A stretch of DNA of 64,000 nucleotides from CAZQQN01 sp964595485 (GCA_964595485.1 CAZQQN010000011.1:13631-77630); one strand, 5' to 3'; counted from the first letter of the stretch, positions 1-9,521 are shown. Program-made: numbers and translations. The notes: generated by a model from the sequence alone, not told the origin.

Positions 1-554
1 ATCCAGCAGCCGTCACCCTGGGAGCTGACGGAACTTTCATGGCCAGGGCTATGGACAGGGATCCTAAGCATATGCAAGCTATGCTTAACAGGACTTATGC
101 CCATAAGGGGACTTCCATGCTAGAAATTTATCAGAACTGCAATGTCTTCAATGACGGGGCTTTCTTTACCTTCACTGATAAATCCACCAAACCGGAAGCA
201 ACGGTTTTCCTGGAGCATAACCAACCCTTATTGTTTGGTGCAAACCATGAAAAAGGGATTCGATTCAACTGTGGTTATCCGGAAATCGTGGATTTAAATG
301 AAAGTGGATATAGTGCAGATGATTGCTGGATCCACGATGAAAAAGACCTCAATAAAGCCCATTTATTAGCGCGAATATTTGATGACCCGCTCCAGGAAGG
401 TAATTTACCTCGGCCCTTTGGAGTTTTTTACGATGTGGAGCGTTCCTCTTATGAAGATGCTATGCATAACCAACTCAAGGAGATAAGGAGCAAGGAAGGG
501 GGATCAGACTTAGATGCCTTACTGAGCGGAGATAATACCTGGGAGGTGAAATAG
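1..554 (+). CDS. korB: 2-oxoacid:ferredoxin oxidoreductase, beta subunit (C-terminal part)
   Basis: The gene enters from the left edge. The frame is open from base 3, so the ATG at 39 is internal. The visible 183 residues include a stretch reading TFMARAMDRDPKHMQ and then HKGTSMLEIYQNCNVFND, typical of the C-terminal half of the thiamine-diphosphate-binding beta subunit of 2-oxoglutarate (or related 2-oxoacid) ferredoxin oxidoreductases. With an alpha subunit, which would lie outside the window, the enzyme oxidatively decarboxylates a 2-oxoacid to its acyl-CoA and reduces ferredoxin. The CxxC and thiamine-binding motifs would lie in the missing N-terminal half. Substrate specificity cannot be read from this part. 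It ends convergently with the next gene. Confidence 0.85.
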   Translation, partial: PAAVTLGADGTFMARAMDRDPKHMQAMLNRTYAHKGTSMLEIYQNCNVFNDGAFFTFTDKSTKPEATVFLEHNQPLLFGANHEKGIRFNCGYPEIVDLNESGYSADDCWIHDEKDLNKAHLLARIFDDPLQEGNLPRPFGVFYDVERSSYEDAMHNQLKEIRSKEGGSDLDALLSGDNTWEVK

Positions 555-590
555 AGGAAGTTCTTATAAATTTAAACCTCAAATTTCCTC

Positions 591-635
591 TTCATAAAGT
601 GATAGGTAAGCCTGCTACTCAGGATACTTTATGAA
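591..635. repeat. Short inverted repeat between convergent genes
   Basis: TTCATAAAGT at 591-600 is the exact reverse complement of ACTTTATGAA at 626-635, with 25 bases between. It sits downstream of korB and downstream of the opposing T9SS gene. There is no T-run after either arm, so it is not a standard intrinsic terminator. It may be an mRNA 3'-end hairpin or chance. Confidence 0.3.
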
Positions 636-714
636 AAAGCTCCGGATTATCGATAAAAAGGCTTGTCAATAGCTCGTTCTGTATTCATAAAGCCCAACAT
701 ACTCAAGTATTGCC

Positions 715-2163
715 CTAATCAACAATGATTTTTTTGGTTTTCACCATATCCTTTCCCTGAACAACAATCAGGTAAATACCAGGCGAAATATTACTAACAT
801 TAATGGTATGCGTCCCCTTATCTTCTAATGAGCCGGATTGAGCGATTTTACCGGTAGTGGTGAGCATACGGTAATTCCGGGCTTTGGTAGTATGAGGGAT
901 ATCAACTTTAACCTTGTCATTCAGGGGATAGGCCATAATCCTTATTTGGGCTTTACTGCCATCTTTAATACCAACACCAGATACGGATTTACAGCCAGAA
1001 GTGTCAGTGCAGCCATTTTTAGTCACCTCAACTGCATAAGTGCCACTTGCAGTGGGTTTTAAAGTTTTATTGGTTTCACCGTCTAGTGGCGTATAATTAT
1101 CGTTGCAATTAAGCCATTGGTAAGTGGCATTTTGCGCTTGTGCCGTCAGTGTATCTGCATTAATCGTAATACTGCTGTCCACTGTTCTAATTGTTAAATC
1201 AATGTTAAAAACACTATCGCAACCGATAGGTGAAGCATTATTCAAAGTATCTTGGTAATTACCACTTTTTCGCCAGGTACTTTCCCCACTGGGTGAAGTA
1301 TAAAGATCGCATGCCTTAGTACTTACGCTACTGGTAATAGGCTGACAATTGTCCCGGTAAGTTACGTTGGTTACCTGTTCGGTACCCGCTATTTCTCTGG
1401 TTGTTACAGTTAAGAGTGGTGGACCCATGCCTTTAGCCAGCCATTTGTATTGAATTTCTTTGTTCATGGGAATGTCTTGTCCCTGCCCTTGCGCAAATAA
1501 GGAATCATCATAATAGAGCTGTGTTTTTACCCGTAAAGTCTGGAATTCACCATAGGGAGTTTTCAGCGTTCCCCAGCCATCTACCGAGTTAACCCTTTTT
1601 TGCTGCCTTTCGAAATAAATGTCGCCCGGAATAGGTAGCGGAATATTCGATGGGGGGAAACTAAAAAATGATGTATTGGAATCTTTCTGACCATATTGTA
1701 ATGGAAAGTTGTAAAAAACATCATTGGTATCGAATTGTATCGGGATATCGTTGGAAGCCAATGTAACACCAAAAGCGACTCTTTCAAATGATTGGGCGTC
1801 TGACTCAAAAAAGCTAATTATGTTATCTAAAGGCCCGCCAACGGGTATTGAGCCACCAGGCAATTGTTGTTCATTCTTTGCCAGGTTAGCGCCTTTTTGG
1901 AACCTGAGAAGTTGGTAGATTGAGGGAACATTGTTCATGGATTGGTAGGTATCAACATACTGATCCTCAGCTTGTAGATTGGTATAATCCCAGGTTTGGT
2001 TAGGGCCTGTTTTCTGAAAGTTGATAACACCCGGATTGGCTGCGTTACTAAAAAGGTAGGTCTCACCTTGGCCCGGCATATCGCTTTGAGTAATAGTAAT
2101 TTGCCCCGAGGCATGAATATGAAGCATCAAAAAGGTTGTCAATAATGTAAAAAAAAGACGCAT
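715..2163 (-). CDS. Secreted protein with T9SS type A sorting domain
   Basis: This 482-residue protein begins with a signal peptide (MRLFFTLLTTFLMLHIHASG). Residues of about 20-265 form a beta-rich domain with a W-G-T-L..P-G-F..LRVK pattern also seen in the protein at 23653-24726. A Cys-containing segment (about 270-395) with the sequences YQWLNCNDN and YAVEVTKNGCTDTSGC is common in Bacteroidota adhesin-like proteins. The last roughly 80 residues, ending in ISPGIYLIVVQGKDMVKTKK, form the T9SS type A sorting domain, so the protein should cross the outer membrane and be released or surface-anchored. No catalytic motif was recognised. It is transcribed divergently from dnaG. Confidence 0.85.
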   Translation of the reverse strand: MRLFFTLLTTFLMLHIHASGQITITQSDMPGQGETYLFSNAANPGVINFQKTGPNQTWDYTNLQAEDQYVDTYQSMNNVPSIYQLLRFQKGANLAKNEQQLPGGSIPVGGPLDNIISFFESDAQSFERVAFGVTLASNDIPIQFDTNDVFYNFPLQYGQKDSNTSFFSFPPSNIPLPIPGDIYFERQQKRVNSVDGWGTLKTPYGEFQTLRVKTQLYYDDSLFAQGQGQDIPMNKEIQYKWLAKGMGPPLLTVTTREIAGTEQVTNVTYRDNCQPITSSVSTKACDLYTSPSGESTWRKSGNYQDTLNNASPIGCDSVFNIDLTIRTVDSSITINADTLTAQAQNATYQWLNCNDNYTPLDGETNKTLKPTASGTYAVEVTKNGCTDTSGCKSVSGVGIKDGSKAQIRIMAYPLNDKVKVDIPHTTKARNYRMLTTTGKIAQSGSLEDKGTHTINVSNISPGIYLIVVQGKDMVKTKKIIVD

Positions 2164-2285
2164 TGATTTGTTATTTTTGTTGGTGTTCGAAAATAATCAT
2201 TCTTCAACATAACCCCAATGCTTATCAAAATTTTTACTAGCATTGGCTATTTTTTAAAAAATGCTCATCGTTTTTAAATAAATTT

Positions 2286-4208
2286 ATGATTCCAAAGGCT
2301 ACCATTGATAAAATTTTAGATACCGCCCAGATCGAAGATGTGGTGGCCGAATTCGTACCGCTGAAACGTGCTGGTGCTAATTTTAAGGCCAATAGCCCGT
2401 GGACGGATGAGCGGACGCCATCCTTTTTTGTAGCCCCGGGTAAAAATATATTCAAGGACTTTAGTTCAGGGAAAGGGGGTAATCCCGTAACCTTCCTGAT
2501 GGAACATGAGTACTTGTCTTATCCCCAAGCATTACGGTGGCTCGCTGATTTTTATAAGATAGAGATACCAGAACAAGAGGAATCAGCGGAGGAAAAAGAA
2601 CAACGCACGGAGCGGGAAGCTATTCAGATCCTTTTAAACTATGCGGCCCGCTATTACAACAATTACTTGCTCAATGAAGATGATGGAAAGGCTGTTGGAT
2701 TGGCTTATTTCAAAGAAAGGGGGTTTACCAAAGATGTTATTGATAAGTTTCAACTGGGGTATGCACCTGATGAAAAACGGCATTTTACCGATCATGCCCT
2801 AAATCAACAGTATAAAGAGGACTACTTAGAGCGCTCTGGTTTGGGCAAAAGGACCAATGATGGAGGCATTATTGATCAGTTCCGGGATCGGGTGATGTTT
2901 CCAATCCATTCCGTTTCTGGTAAGACACTGGGTTTTGGTGGCCGGATCCTGAAATCCAATACTAAATTACCCAAGTACATTAATTCTCCAGAAACTGAAA
3001 TCTATGATAAAAGTAAAGTTCTATACGGGATTCATCAGGCAAAAGATGCTTTAAGGAAAAAAGATGAAGCCATTCTTGTAGAGGGTTATACCGATGTCAT
3101 AGCGCTTCACCAGGCTGGCGTTGAAAATGTGGTTGCTTCCTCCGGGACTAGCTTGACTGATGACCAAATGAAACTGATCAAGCGTTTTACCAATCACCTT
3201 ATTTTTATGTTTGACGGGGACCAGGCCGGCACTGATGCATCCATTCGCGGAGTAGACATGGCGCTCCAGCATGACTTAAACGTAAAAGTGCTGCATTTAC
3301 CTGAAGAACATGATCCGGACTCATTTGCCCAGGATCATTCAGCTGAAGAGATCAGGGAATATATTGATAACCATGTTCGGGATTTCCTGATGTTCAAAAT
3401 TGAGCAAAGCAAAGATGCTGCTCAGCAGGATCCGATCAAGCAAGGTGAGACTATACGAGGAATTGTAAAATCCATTGCCCAAATACCGGATAACCTGAAC
3501 CGGAATTTGTACATTAAGGAAGCCGCCAGGGTTCTCCAAGTAGAAGAAGAGTTACTCTACCAGGAGTTGAACCGCCATTTAATGGATAAGGCAAAACGGG
3601 AAGAGAAAAAAGCTACACGGCGAGAACAGCCAGAAAGCGTGGAAGGTTTATCCGAATATGAGTCTGACGCTAAAAGCGGCTGGGGACAATCTCTTATACA
3701 GGAAAAAAAGGTTGTACAAATGCTGCTTCGCTACGGCTCAAAAGATTTTTCTGAAGAAGAGTCTGTAGCAAAGCATATCCTAAATGAAGTGAATGATCTG
3801 GAGTTAGAATCTCCTACATGCGACAGCATTATTCAGCTTTATGAAAGTCATTTAAATGAAAATGGGGAGCATCCGCTCGAAAGCTTATTTACACAGCATG
3901 AAGATCGTTCAATACAGCAAATGGCCGTTGATGCTTATACCCAACAATTTGAGATCAGCGAAAACTGGCAGGAAAAAATTGGTAAGGTTATAAAACAACC
4001 TGATGAAAATTACATTGAGGAAGTCATTTCAGCGCTTGATCATCTGAAGTTGAAAAAACTACTCCAAATGTTGCAGCAAAATGAAGAAGACCTCAAGAAA
4101 GCCACCTCTGACAACAAAATACAGGAATTATTACAAGTTCATAATCGCTTAAACGAGCTCAAGCAAGAGATCACTGATAAATTGGGAACGGTAATCCTGG
4201 AGAAGTAA
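2286..4208 (+). CDS. dnaG: DNA primase without zinc-binding residues
   Basis: This protein makes RNA primers at the replication fork and interacts with the replicative helicase. It has 640 residues. The N-terminal domain aligns with the CHC2 zinc ribbon (ANSPWTDERTPSFFV, then KDFSSGKGGN), but the four zinc ligands are replaced by Ser37, Thr40, Asp58 and Ser61. The TOPRIM catalytic core follows: AILVEGYTDVIALHQAG carries the catalytic Glu, and FMFDGDQAG and EEHDPDSF carry the acidic metal ligands. The C-terminal region is helical and would be the helicase-binding part. The nearest opposing gene starts at 2163. A shared terminator separates its end from rpoD. Confidence 0.95.
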   Translation: MIPKATIDKILDTAQIEDVVAEFVPLKRAGANFKANSPWTDERTPSFFVAPGKNIFKDFSSGKGGNPVTFLMEHEYLSYPQALRWLADFYKIEIPEQEESAEEKEQRTEREAIQILLNYAARYYNNYLLNEDDGKAVGLAYFKERGFTKDVIDKFQLGYAPDEKRHFTDHALNQQYKEDYLERSGLGKRTNDGGIIDQFRDRVMFPIHSVSGKTLGFGGRILKSNTKLPKYINSPETEIYDKSKVLYGIHQAKDALRKKDEAILVEGYTDVIALHQAGVENVVASSGTSLTDDQMKLIKRFTNHLIFMFDGDQAGTDASIRGVDMALQHDLNVKVLHLPEEHDPDSFAQDHSAEEIREYIDNHVRDFLMFKIEQSKDAAQQDPIKQGETIRGIVKSIAQIPDNLNRNLYIKEAARVLQVEEELLYQELNRHLMDKAKREEKKATRREQPESVEGLSEYESDAKSGWGQSLIQEKKVVQMLLRYGSKDFSEEESVAKHILNEVNDLELESPTCDSIIQLYESHLNENGEHPLESLFTQHEDRSIQQMAVDAYTQQFEISENWQEKIGKVIKQPDENYIEEVISALDHLKLKKLLQMLQQNEEDLKKATSDNKIQELLQVHNRLNELKQEITDKLGTVILEK

Positions 4209-4280
4209 CTTATTGCTATAGCATTTTTTGAAACAGCCCTCTCAAAGTAAAAATTAGGGAATTATGGGTGGCATAAAAAA

Positions 4281-4306
4281 AAGGCGGTGCAGCTTGGCAT
4301 CGCCTT
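4281..4306. terminator. Bidirectional intrinsic terminator between dnaG and rpoD
   Basis: AAGGCGGTGC (4281-4290) pairs with GCATCGCCTT (4297-4306) around the loop AGCTTG, allowing one G-U pair. An A-run lies on the left (4275-4282) and a T-run on the right (4305-4310), so the hairpin can stop transcription of both convergent genes. Confidence 0.85.
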
Positions 4307-4346
4307 TTTTAAGTATAATCTGTTAAATCTTAAGCTTAAAGTTAAT

Positions 4347-5213
4347 TTAAGCGCCTAAATAAGATTTGAGTAAACGGCTTTTGGAAGATTTTCTCAACTT
4401 ACGGAGGGCTTTTTCTTTGATTTGCCTTACCCGCTCACGTGTTAGATTCACTTTTTCACTGATATCTTCATAAGAATGGGGCGCGTTTCCTTCTAAACCA
4501 AAGAAAAGTTTAACGATCTCACGTTCTTTATCAGCCAAAAGGGAAATAACCCTTGTGATTTCTTTTTGAAGCGATTCGTGTAATAAGTCCACGTCAGGGT
4601 TTGGCTCTTGGTGGTTTGGTAGTAAAGTTAAAAGGTTAGCATCTTCCTCTTCGTTAATTGGAGCATCAATCGAAAGGTGACGGCTACTGGAGCTTAGCGT
4701 GGTTTCAACTTCCTGACCGGGAAGTTCAAGCTTTTCCGCGATTTCAGATGTCGTGGCTTCCCTTTCGTATTTTTGCTCAAGTTCTGCAGCGGCATTGCCT
4801 ATTTTACTTAAGGAACCAACTTTATTAAGGGGTAAACGGACTAATCTGGATTGGTCGGCTAAAGCTTGAAGTATGGATTGACGAATCCACCAAACTGCGT
4901 ATGAAATAAATTTAAAACCTCTTGTTTCATCAAACCGCTGAGCTGCCTTGATAAGACCAAGGTTTCCTTCATTGATCAAGTCACCAAGCGTCAGCCCTTG
5001 ATTTTGATACTGCTTAGCAACAGAAACTACAAAGCGCAGGTTAGCAGTGACCAGTTTTTCCAAGGCAGCTTGGTCATTTTCTTTGATGCGCTTAGCCAGC
5101 TCTACTTCTTCCCCAGGTGAAATCATTTCCACCTTGCTAATTTCATTCAAATACTTGTCTAATGATTTGTTTTCCCGGTTTGTAAACTGCTTGCTTATCT
5201 TTAGTTGTCTCAT
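4347..5213 (-). CDS. rpoD: Primary sigma factor of RNA polymerase (sigma-70 family)
   Basis: This is the housekeeping sigma factor, 288 residues long, which is the normal short form in Bacteroidota and lacks region 1.1. Region 1.2 starts at SLDKYLNEISKVEM. Region 2 contains NLRFVVSVAKQYQNQGLTLG and AVWWIRQSILQALADQS (core binding and -10 recognition). Region 4.2 near the C-terminus contains SYEDISEKVNLTRERVRQIK (helix-turn-helix for the -33 element). The distinctive phylum promoter TTTG-N19-TAnnTTTG, seen elsewhere in this window, is presumably read by this protein. Gene order dnaG-rpoD is convergent. Confidence 0.95.
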   Translation of the reverse strand: MRQLKISKQFTNRENKSLDKYLNEISKVEMISPGEEVELAKRIKENDQAALEKLVTANLRFVVSVAKQYQNQGLTLGDLINEGNLGLIKAAQRFDETRGFKFISYAVWWIRQSILQALADQSRLVRLPLNKVGSLSKIGNAAAELEQKYEREATTSEIAEKLELPGQEVETTLSSSSRHLSIDAPINEEEDANLLTLLPNHQEPNPDVDLLHESLQKEITRVISLLADKEREIVKLFFGLEGNAPHSYEDISEKVNLTRERVRQIKEKALRKLRKSSKSRLLKSYLGA

Positions 5214-5721
5214 GTTTTAAGTGCGTTTTAACATATTCATTTTGAGGTTTTACAATTACGACCAATCAAACATTTGCTTTTTCAAGAAAAGTTCAACCGC
5301 TTAGTTTCTTTTGCTAAAATGCCTTTAAGAGAGGAACGCTGTTAGTAGAATCGAACTCCTGGTTACGCTTAATGGCTGTAAGAAAATGAGTGTTTTCAGG
5401 CAAGCGTAAATGAATCTTATCCATAGGCATTAATAAATTATTACTTTTTTAATCAAAAGCCGTTAACGTTTACAGCTTTTACAAATTGATGGTTCCAATA
5501 AATCTAAAAAATCTTTAATCTTTTTACAGATATCAATTGTCGGCTATCCTAAGCATATGAAAAGCTTACTACTCAATCCCCTAAATGGAAAAAGTTTTTA
5601 GAAATTCTTTTAGGGTGAACGGTTTTTAATTTACGAACTAACTGGGCAGCTAATGAATGCTATTTTGTTCAGATAGGATTTTTGTTTGGCTACTATTGAA
5701 AATTGGGGTTATATTTGTCAT
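5214..5721. other. Non-coding region between rpoD and pheS
   Basis: About 500 bases between two divergent genes, probably holding both promoters. A minus-strand ORF of 36 codons (5424 down to 5314, starting MDKIHLRLPENTH) is present but has no recognised homolog and no other support. No tRNA or clear riboswitch was recognised. Confidence 0.4.
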
Positions 5722-6720
5722 ATGCTTGATGAAAAAATCCAGGAAATTAAGTCGGAAATAGCCGGTTTTCAGCCTAATAACCTTAAGGAGCTAGAAGAAT
5801 TTCGCATTCAATACTTAGGAAAAAAAGGGAAAATTACTTCCCTTTTCCAAGAGTTCAAACAAATCCCTGAGGGAGATAAAAAAGTATATGGTCAGTCAAT
5901 CAATGAGCTAAAAAAAGAAGCTCAGGCGGTCATAGATAAGTACCGTGAAACATTAGAGGAGCAGTCAATGGCAGGCGGGGAAAACAGGAAAGATCTCACG
6001 CTGGATCCTGCCCCTGTTCCTTTAGGAGCAAGGCACCCGGTAAGCCTGATCATTCAACAGATCAATGACATATTTACCAAAATTGGTTTTTCAGTATCGG
6101 ATGGTGCTGAAATTGTGGATGATTGGCATAACTTCACTGCATTGAATATTCCCCAAAATCATCCCGCCCGGGATATGCAGGATACGTTTTTTGTAAGTGA
6201 AAGCCAGGATTGGGTGCTGCGTACTCATACTTCTTCTGTTCAAATAAATGTAATGGAGCAATACAAACCACCAATTAGAACCATAGCGCCTGGCAGAACT
6301 TTTAGAAGGGACAGCGATGCTACGCACTCACCTTTTTTTCACCAGGTTGAGGGGTTATATGTAGATGAAGAGGTTAGCATGGTGGACTTAAAGCAAACTT
6401 TATACTATTTTGTACGCCAACTTTTTGGTGATGAGACAAGGGTTCGTTTCAGGCCTTCCTATTTCCCATTTACAGAGCCTTCAGCAGAAATGGACATTGG
6501 TTGGGAGAAAGATGGCCAAATAGATTGGATGGAAATCCTTGGTTGCGGTATGGTAGACCCGAATGTGTTTGATATGTGCGGTATTGATGCTAAGAAAAAT
6601 ACGGGTTTTGCTTTTGGCATTGGTATAGAAAGGATTGCCATGTTAAAGTACCAGATTCCGGATATCAGAACTTTTTTTGATAACGATGTCCGCTTCCTTG
6701 AGCAATTTAAAGGCCTTTAA
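5722..6720 (+). CDS. pheS: Phenylalanine--tRNA ligase, alpha subunit
   Basis: This is the catalytic subunit of the heterotetrameric PheRS, which charges tRNA-Phe. The ATG at 5722 is chosen because the protein then begins MLDEKIQEIKSEI, matching the usual N-terminal coiled-coil start; an upstream in-frame TTG at 5686 adds twelve residues that do not fit the family. The resulting 332 residues match the usual length. Class II motif 2 is GRTFRRDSDATHSPFFHQVE and motif 3 is GFAFGIGIERIAML near the C-terminus. pheT is not adjacent; the next gene in the same direction begins 26 bases downstream. Confidence 0.95.
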   Translation: MLDEKIQEIKSEIAGFQPNNLKELEEFRIQYLGKKGKITSLFQEFKQIPEGDKKVYGQSINELKKEAQAVIDKYRETLEEQSMAGGENRKDLTLDPAPVPLGARHPVSLIIQQINDIFTKIGFSVSDGAEIVDDWHNFTALNIPQNHPARDMQDTFFVSESQDWVLRTHTSSVQINVMEQYKPPIRTIAPGRTFRRDSDATHSPFFHQVEGLYVDEEVSMVDLKQTLYYFVRQLFGDETRVRFRPSYFPFTEPSAEMDIGWEKDGQIDWMEILGCGMVDPNVFDMCGIDAKKNTGFAFGIGIERIAMLKYQIPDIRTFFDNDVRFLEQFKGL

Positions 6721-6745
6721 TGCTTAATGACAAAAATATGATACC

Positions 6746-7606
6746 ATGAAACTTGAAAATATCCAAAAAGTAGGAATTGTAGGATCAGGTACAATGGGGG
6801 CTACCATTGCCCAATTGGCTGCCCAGGCTGGTTGTTATGTCAGCCTTTATGATATTAAGCAGGAAGCGTTGGAAAACGGCGAAGAGCGTATCCATAAAAA
6901 CCTGGACGGTGCTGTAAACCGGAATAAAATCACTCAGGAGGATAAAGATCAAGCTGTTGAACGCATTCAGTTCACCAACAATTTTCAAGACCTGAAAGCG
7001 GATTTCATCCTTGAGGCTGTTATTGAGGATTTAGAAACGAAACAAGACTTATTTCAAAAATTGGCAGAGCAAAATGATGGAAACACCATTCTGGCCACGA
7101 ATACCTCTTCCATACCGATTACTCGAATAGCAGCAGAGGTTCCCAATCCGGAGCGGGTCGTTGGCATGCATTTTTTCAATCCTGCCCACGTAATGAAATT
7201 GGTTGAGGTTATTTCAGGTGTGGCTACCGATTCCGAAGTAGCAACGGTTATTTATGATTTTGCAGCCAAAATGGGGAAAGAACCCGTTCACGCGCAGGAC
7301 TCCCCGGGTTTCATAGTAAATCGTATTGCTCGCCACTTTTACGTTGAGAGCCTTAAAACCGCTGAGGAAAATGTGGCTGACTTTAAAACCATTGATAATT
7401 TATTGGAAAGCAGTGGGTTCCGAATGGGCCCCTTTACCCTCATGGATTTGATCGGGGTTGATACGAATTTTGACGTAACCCGCACCATGTACGAAGCATT
7501 CCACTATGATCCTAAATTCCGTCCGAGCCGGGTTCAGGAAAGGAAAGTTGATGCTGGTCACCATGGTAAGAAGACTAAAAAAGGATTCTACGACTACAAT
7601 GAGTAG
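6746..7606 (+). CDS. 3-hydroxyacyl-CoA dehydrogenase (3-hydroxybutyryl-CoA dehydrogenase type)
   Basis: This NAD-dependent enzyme interconverts (S)-3-hydroxyacyl-CoA and 3-ketoacyl-CoA in fatty acid or butyrate metabolism. It has 286 residues, the normal length for the single-domain Hbd/PaaH family. The Rossmann motif GSGTMG lies at residues 13-18. The catalytic His142 lies in MHFFNPAHVMKLVEVI. The C-terminal helical dimerisation domain contains PGFIVNRIARHFYVES and GPFTLMDLIGVD. It follows pheS at 26 bases and may be cotranscribed with it. The substrate chain length cannot be told from sequence. Confidence 0.9.
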   Translation: MKLENIQKVGIVGSGTMGATIAQLAAQAGCYVSLYDIKQEALENGEERIHKNLDGAVNRNKITQEDKDQAVERIQFTNNFQDLKADFILEAVIEDLETKQDLFQKLAEQNDGNTILATNTSSIPITRIAAEVPNPERVVGMHFFNPAHVMKLVEVISGVATDSEVATVIYDFAAKMGKEPVHAQDSPGFIVNRIARHFYVESLKTAEENVADFKTIDNLLESSGFRMGPFTLMDLIGVDTNFDVTRTMYEAFHYDPKFRPSRVQERKVDAGHHGKKTKKGFYDYNE

Positions 7607-7673
7607 AAGCGCTTACCGGGGTAAATTTTAATAGACTGAACAGATTACCTTGACTTACTATTCGTACTGTAGC

Positions 7674-9287
7674 TTACTCTTTGTAAACTGCTTCAGATTT
7701 TTGATGAAAATTTTCAGCGCTTGACTGCATCATATCATTGTGAAGATCTTCTGGATAGGGTGGTTTCAAAAGGGAATTCTCCGGTATATAAGGGAACAAT
7801 TCATCCAGTCGCATTACTGACTTTGGGCCAATTCTCCGCTCTATAAAAGTTCGGTCCAAACTTTCAGGATTTCTGATGCCAGCGCTGCTCAACAATTCCC
7901 TAACACTCTTGATTGTATTCTTATGATAGTTAGCAAGCCGGTGTTTTTTGTCTTCTACAACAAGCCCGCGCTTAAGCTGAGGATCATGGGTGGTTACACC
8001 GGTGGGACAAGAATTGTTGTGACAACGTAACGCTTGGATGCAGCCAATGGCCATCATCATAGCGCGACCGCTATTGATAACATCAGCTCCCAACGCCATT
8101 AGCCGAACAATATCAAAACCGGTAACGGCTTTACCACTTGCTACCAAACTGATATCCTTTTTAAGTCCAAAGCCATACAAGGCATTGTAAGCAAAAGTTA
8201 ATCCTTCTATCAATGGCATTCCAACGGAATTACTGAATTCAACGGGAGCAGCTCCGGTTCCACCTTCTGCTCCATCTATCGTTATAAAATCCGGTTTGAT
8301 ACCGGTTTCTATAATTGCTTTGCAAATTCCCAGAAATTCATTCTCGTGCCCGATACACAGCTTGAAGCCAACCGGTTTTCCATGGCAGCATTCGCGGAGA
8401 TCCTGGACAAATTCCAATAATCCTTTAGGCGTTGAGAATGCGGTATGATATGATGGAGAAATGACATCGCAAAAGGGTTCTATTTCCCGGGCTCTGGCAA
8501 TTTCCTCGTTATTTTTTTTCGCTGGTAAAATACCGCCTTGTCCAGGCTTAGCCCCCTGGGAAAGCTTAATTTCTATCATTTTAACTTCCGGGCGCTGCGC
8601 ATTTTTTCGAAAGCCATCTTTATCAAATTCCCCTTCATTATTGCGACAGCCAAAGTAGCCGGTTCCGATTTGCCAAATTAAATCGCCGCCATAGTAAAGG
8701 TGATAATCACTTATACCCCCTTCTCCGGTATTTTGAGCAAAATGGCCAATTTTGGCACCACCGTTCATGGCTAATACGGCACGGTCACTTAGGGAACCAA
8801 AGCTCAACGCTGATGTATTAAAAATACTTGAATCGTAGGGTTGACTGCATTGGTCATTGCCTATAGTAACCCGCAGATCTTCTTCAATTATTGGTTCCGG
8901 AAGCGAAGAGTGCAATAACCAATCGTAACCAGGCGAATCATAATCTAACTTGGTCCCGAATGGTTCTTTATCCAATACGCCTTTGGCACGCTGATAAACT
9001 ATTGCTCTTCTAATGCGGTTAAAAGGCCGACCTTCAACGTCTGACTCTATGAAATATTGATTGATTTCAGGTCGAATACCTTCAAAAATGTATCGAAAAT
9101 GGCCGATTAGCGGAAAATTCCTTAGGATGGTGTGCTTAGATTGAATACTGTCATAAATCGACAAAGCAAAAAGTGGCCCCAGGATAATAAAAACCCATAA
9201 AACATCAGGTACAAAATATCCCCATACTAAAAAACCTATGATTACTAATGTGAATAATATAAAGAAACCTCTTATGTGAAACGGCAT
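7674..9287 (-). CDS. FMN-binding glutamate synthase family protein
   Basis: This 537-residue protein has one or two N-terminal membrane segments (FFILFTLVIIGFLVWGYFV, then VLWVFIILGPLFALSIYD) followed by the FMN-binding barrel of the glutamate synthase large subunit. The barrel includes ITIDGAEGGTGAAPVEF and GADVINSGRAMMMAIGC, and the Cys cluster CIQALRCHNNSCPTG, which fits a 3Fe-4S cluster. There is no glutaminase domain, so it is not a complete GltB. The membrane anchor suggests an electron-transfer role at the inner membrane, but the physiological reaction of this stand-alone family is not established to my knowledge. A good promoter lies just upstream. Confidence 0.85.
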   Translation of the reverse strand: MPFHIRGFFILFTLVIIGFLVWGYFVPDVLWVFIILGPLFALSIYDSIQSKHTILRNFPLIGHFRYIFEGIRPEINQYFIESDVEGRPFNRIRRAIVYQRAKGVLDKEPFGTKLDYDSPGYDWLLHSSLPEPIIEEDLRVTIGNDQCSQPYDSSIFNTSALSFGSLSDRAVLAMNGGAKIGHFAQNTGEGGISDYHLYYGGDLIWQIGTGYFGCRNNEGEFDKDGFRKNAQRPEVKMIEIKLSQGAKPGQGGILPAKKNNEEIARAREIEPFCDVISPSYHTAFSTPKGLLEFVQDLRECCHGKPVGFKLCIGHENEFLGICKAIIETGIKPDFITIDGAEGGTGAAPVEFSNSVGMPLIEGLTFAYNALYGFGLKKDISLVASGKAVTGFDIVRLMALGADVINSGRAMMMAIGCIQALRCHNNSCPTGVTTHDPQLKRGLVVEDKKHRLANYHKNTIKSVRELLSSAGIRNPESLDRTFIERRIGPKSVMRLDELFPYIPENSLLKPPYPEDLHNDMMQSSAENFHQKSEAVYKE

Positions 9288-9319
9288 TTTAAGTTAGGTT
9301 TTTGATTACCGCTATTTAA

Positions 9320-9352
9320 CAAAGCTAAAGAATTAAGGTTGACTTTGACAAA
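9320..9352 (-). promoter_or_regulatory. Predicted Bacteroidota promoter for the glutamate-synthase-like gene
   Basis: On the minus strand TTTG (9352-9349) is followed after 21 bases by TAGCTTTG (9327-9320), a full match to TAnnTTTG. This leaves a leader of about 27 bases before the ATG at 9287. Confidence 0.6.
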
Positions 9353-9489
9353 GCGATGAAATGCAAACCTTTTTTAATTTGTTTGAATTGATGTAAAATA
9401 ATTGTTATAAATATCTTCTTAATTACACTTTTAAGGAGTACTTCTTGTTTTATTTGGGTCGAATTAGAGCGAATATAATTGATAAAAGC

Positions 9490-9497
9490 TAACTTTG
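9490..9497 (+). promoter_or_regulatory. Predicted -7 element for the cystathionine beta-synthase gene
   Basis: TAACTTTG matches TAnnTTTG exactly. No good TTTG lies 17-23 bases upstream, so only half of the promoter is convincing. Its position overlaps an upstream in-frame TTG (9495) and therefore supports the ATG at 9522 as the start. Confidence 0.4.
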
Positions 9498-9521
9498 CTC
9501 AAGAAAATAACGATTCCCCCT

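Noticed and set aside
5340..5425. A TTCGATT-containing stretch on the minus strand that looks like a tRNA T-loop
   Set aside because: The flanking bases do not form a five-pair T stem, and no acceptor, D or anticodon stems fit. The same bases can be read as a 36-codon ORF, which also lacks support.
5685..5717. TTTG-N21-TATATTTG, resembling a promoter for pheS
   Set aside because: The transcription start would fall at or inside the chosen ATG (5722), so it would require a leaderless mRNA. It is more likely chance in A+T-rich sequence.
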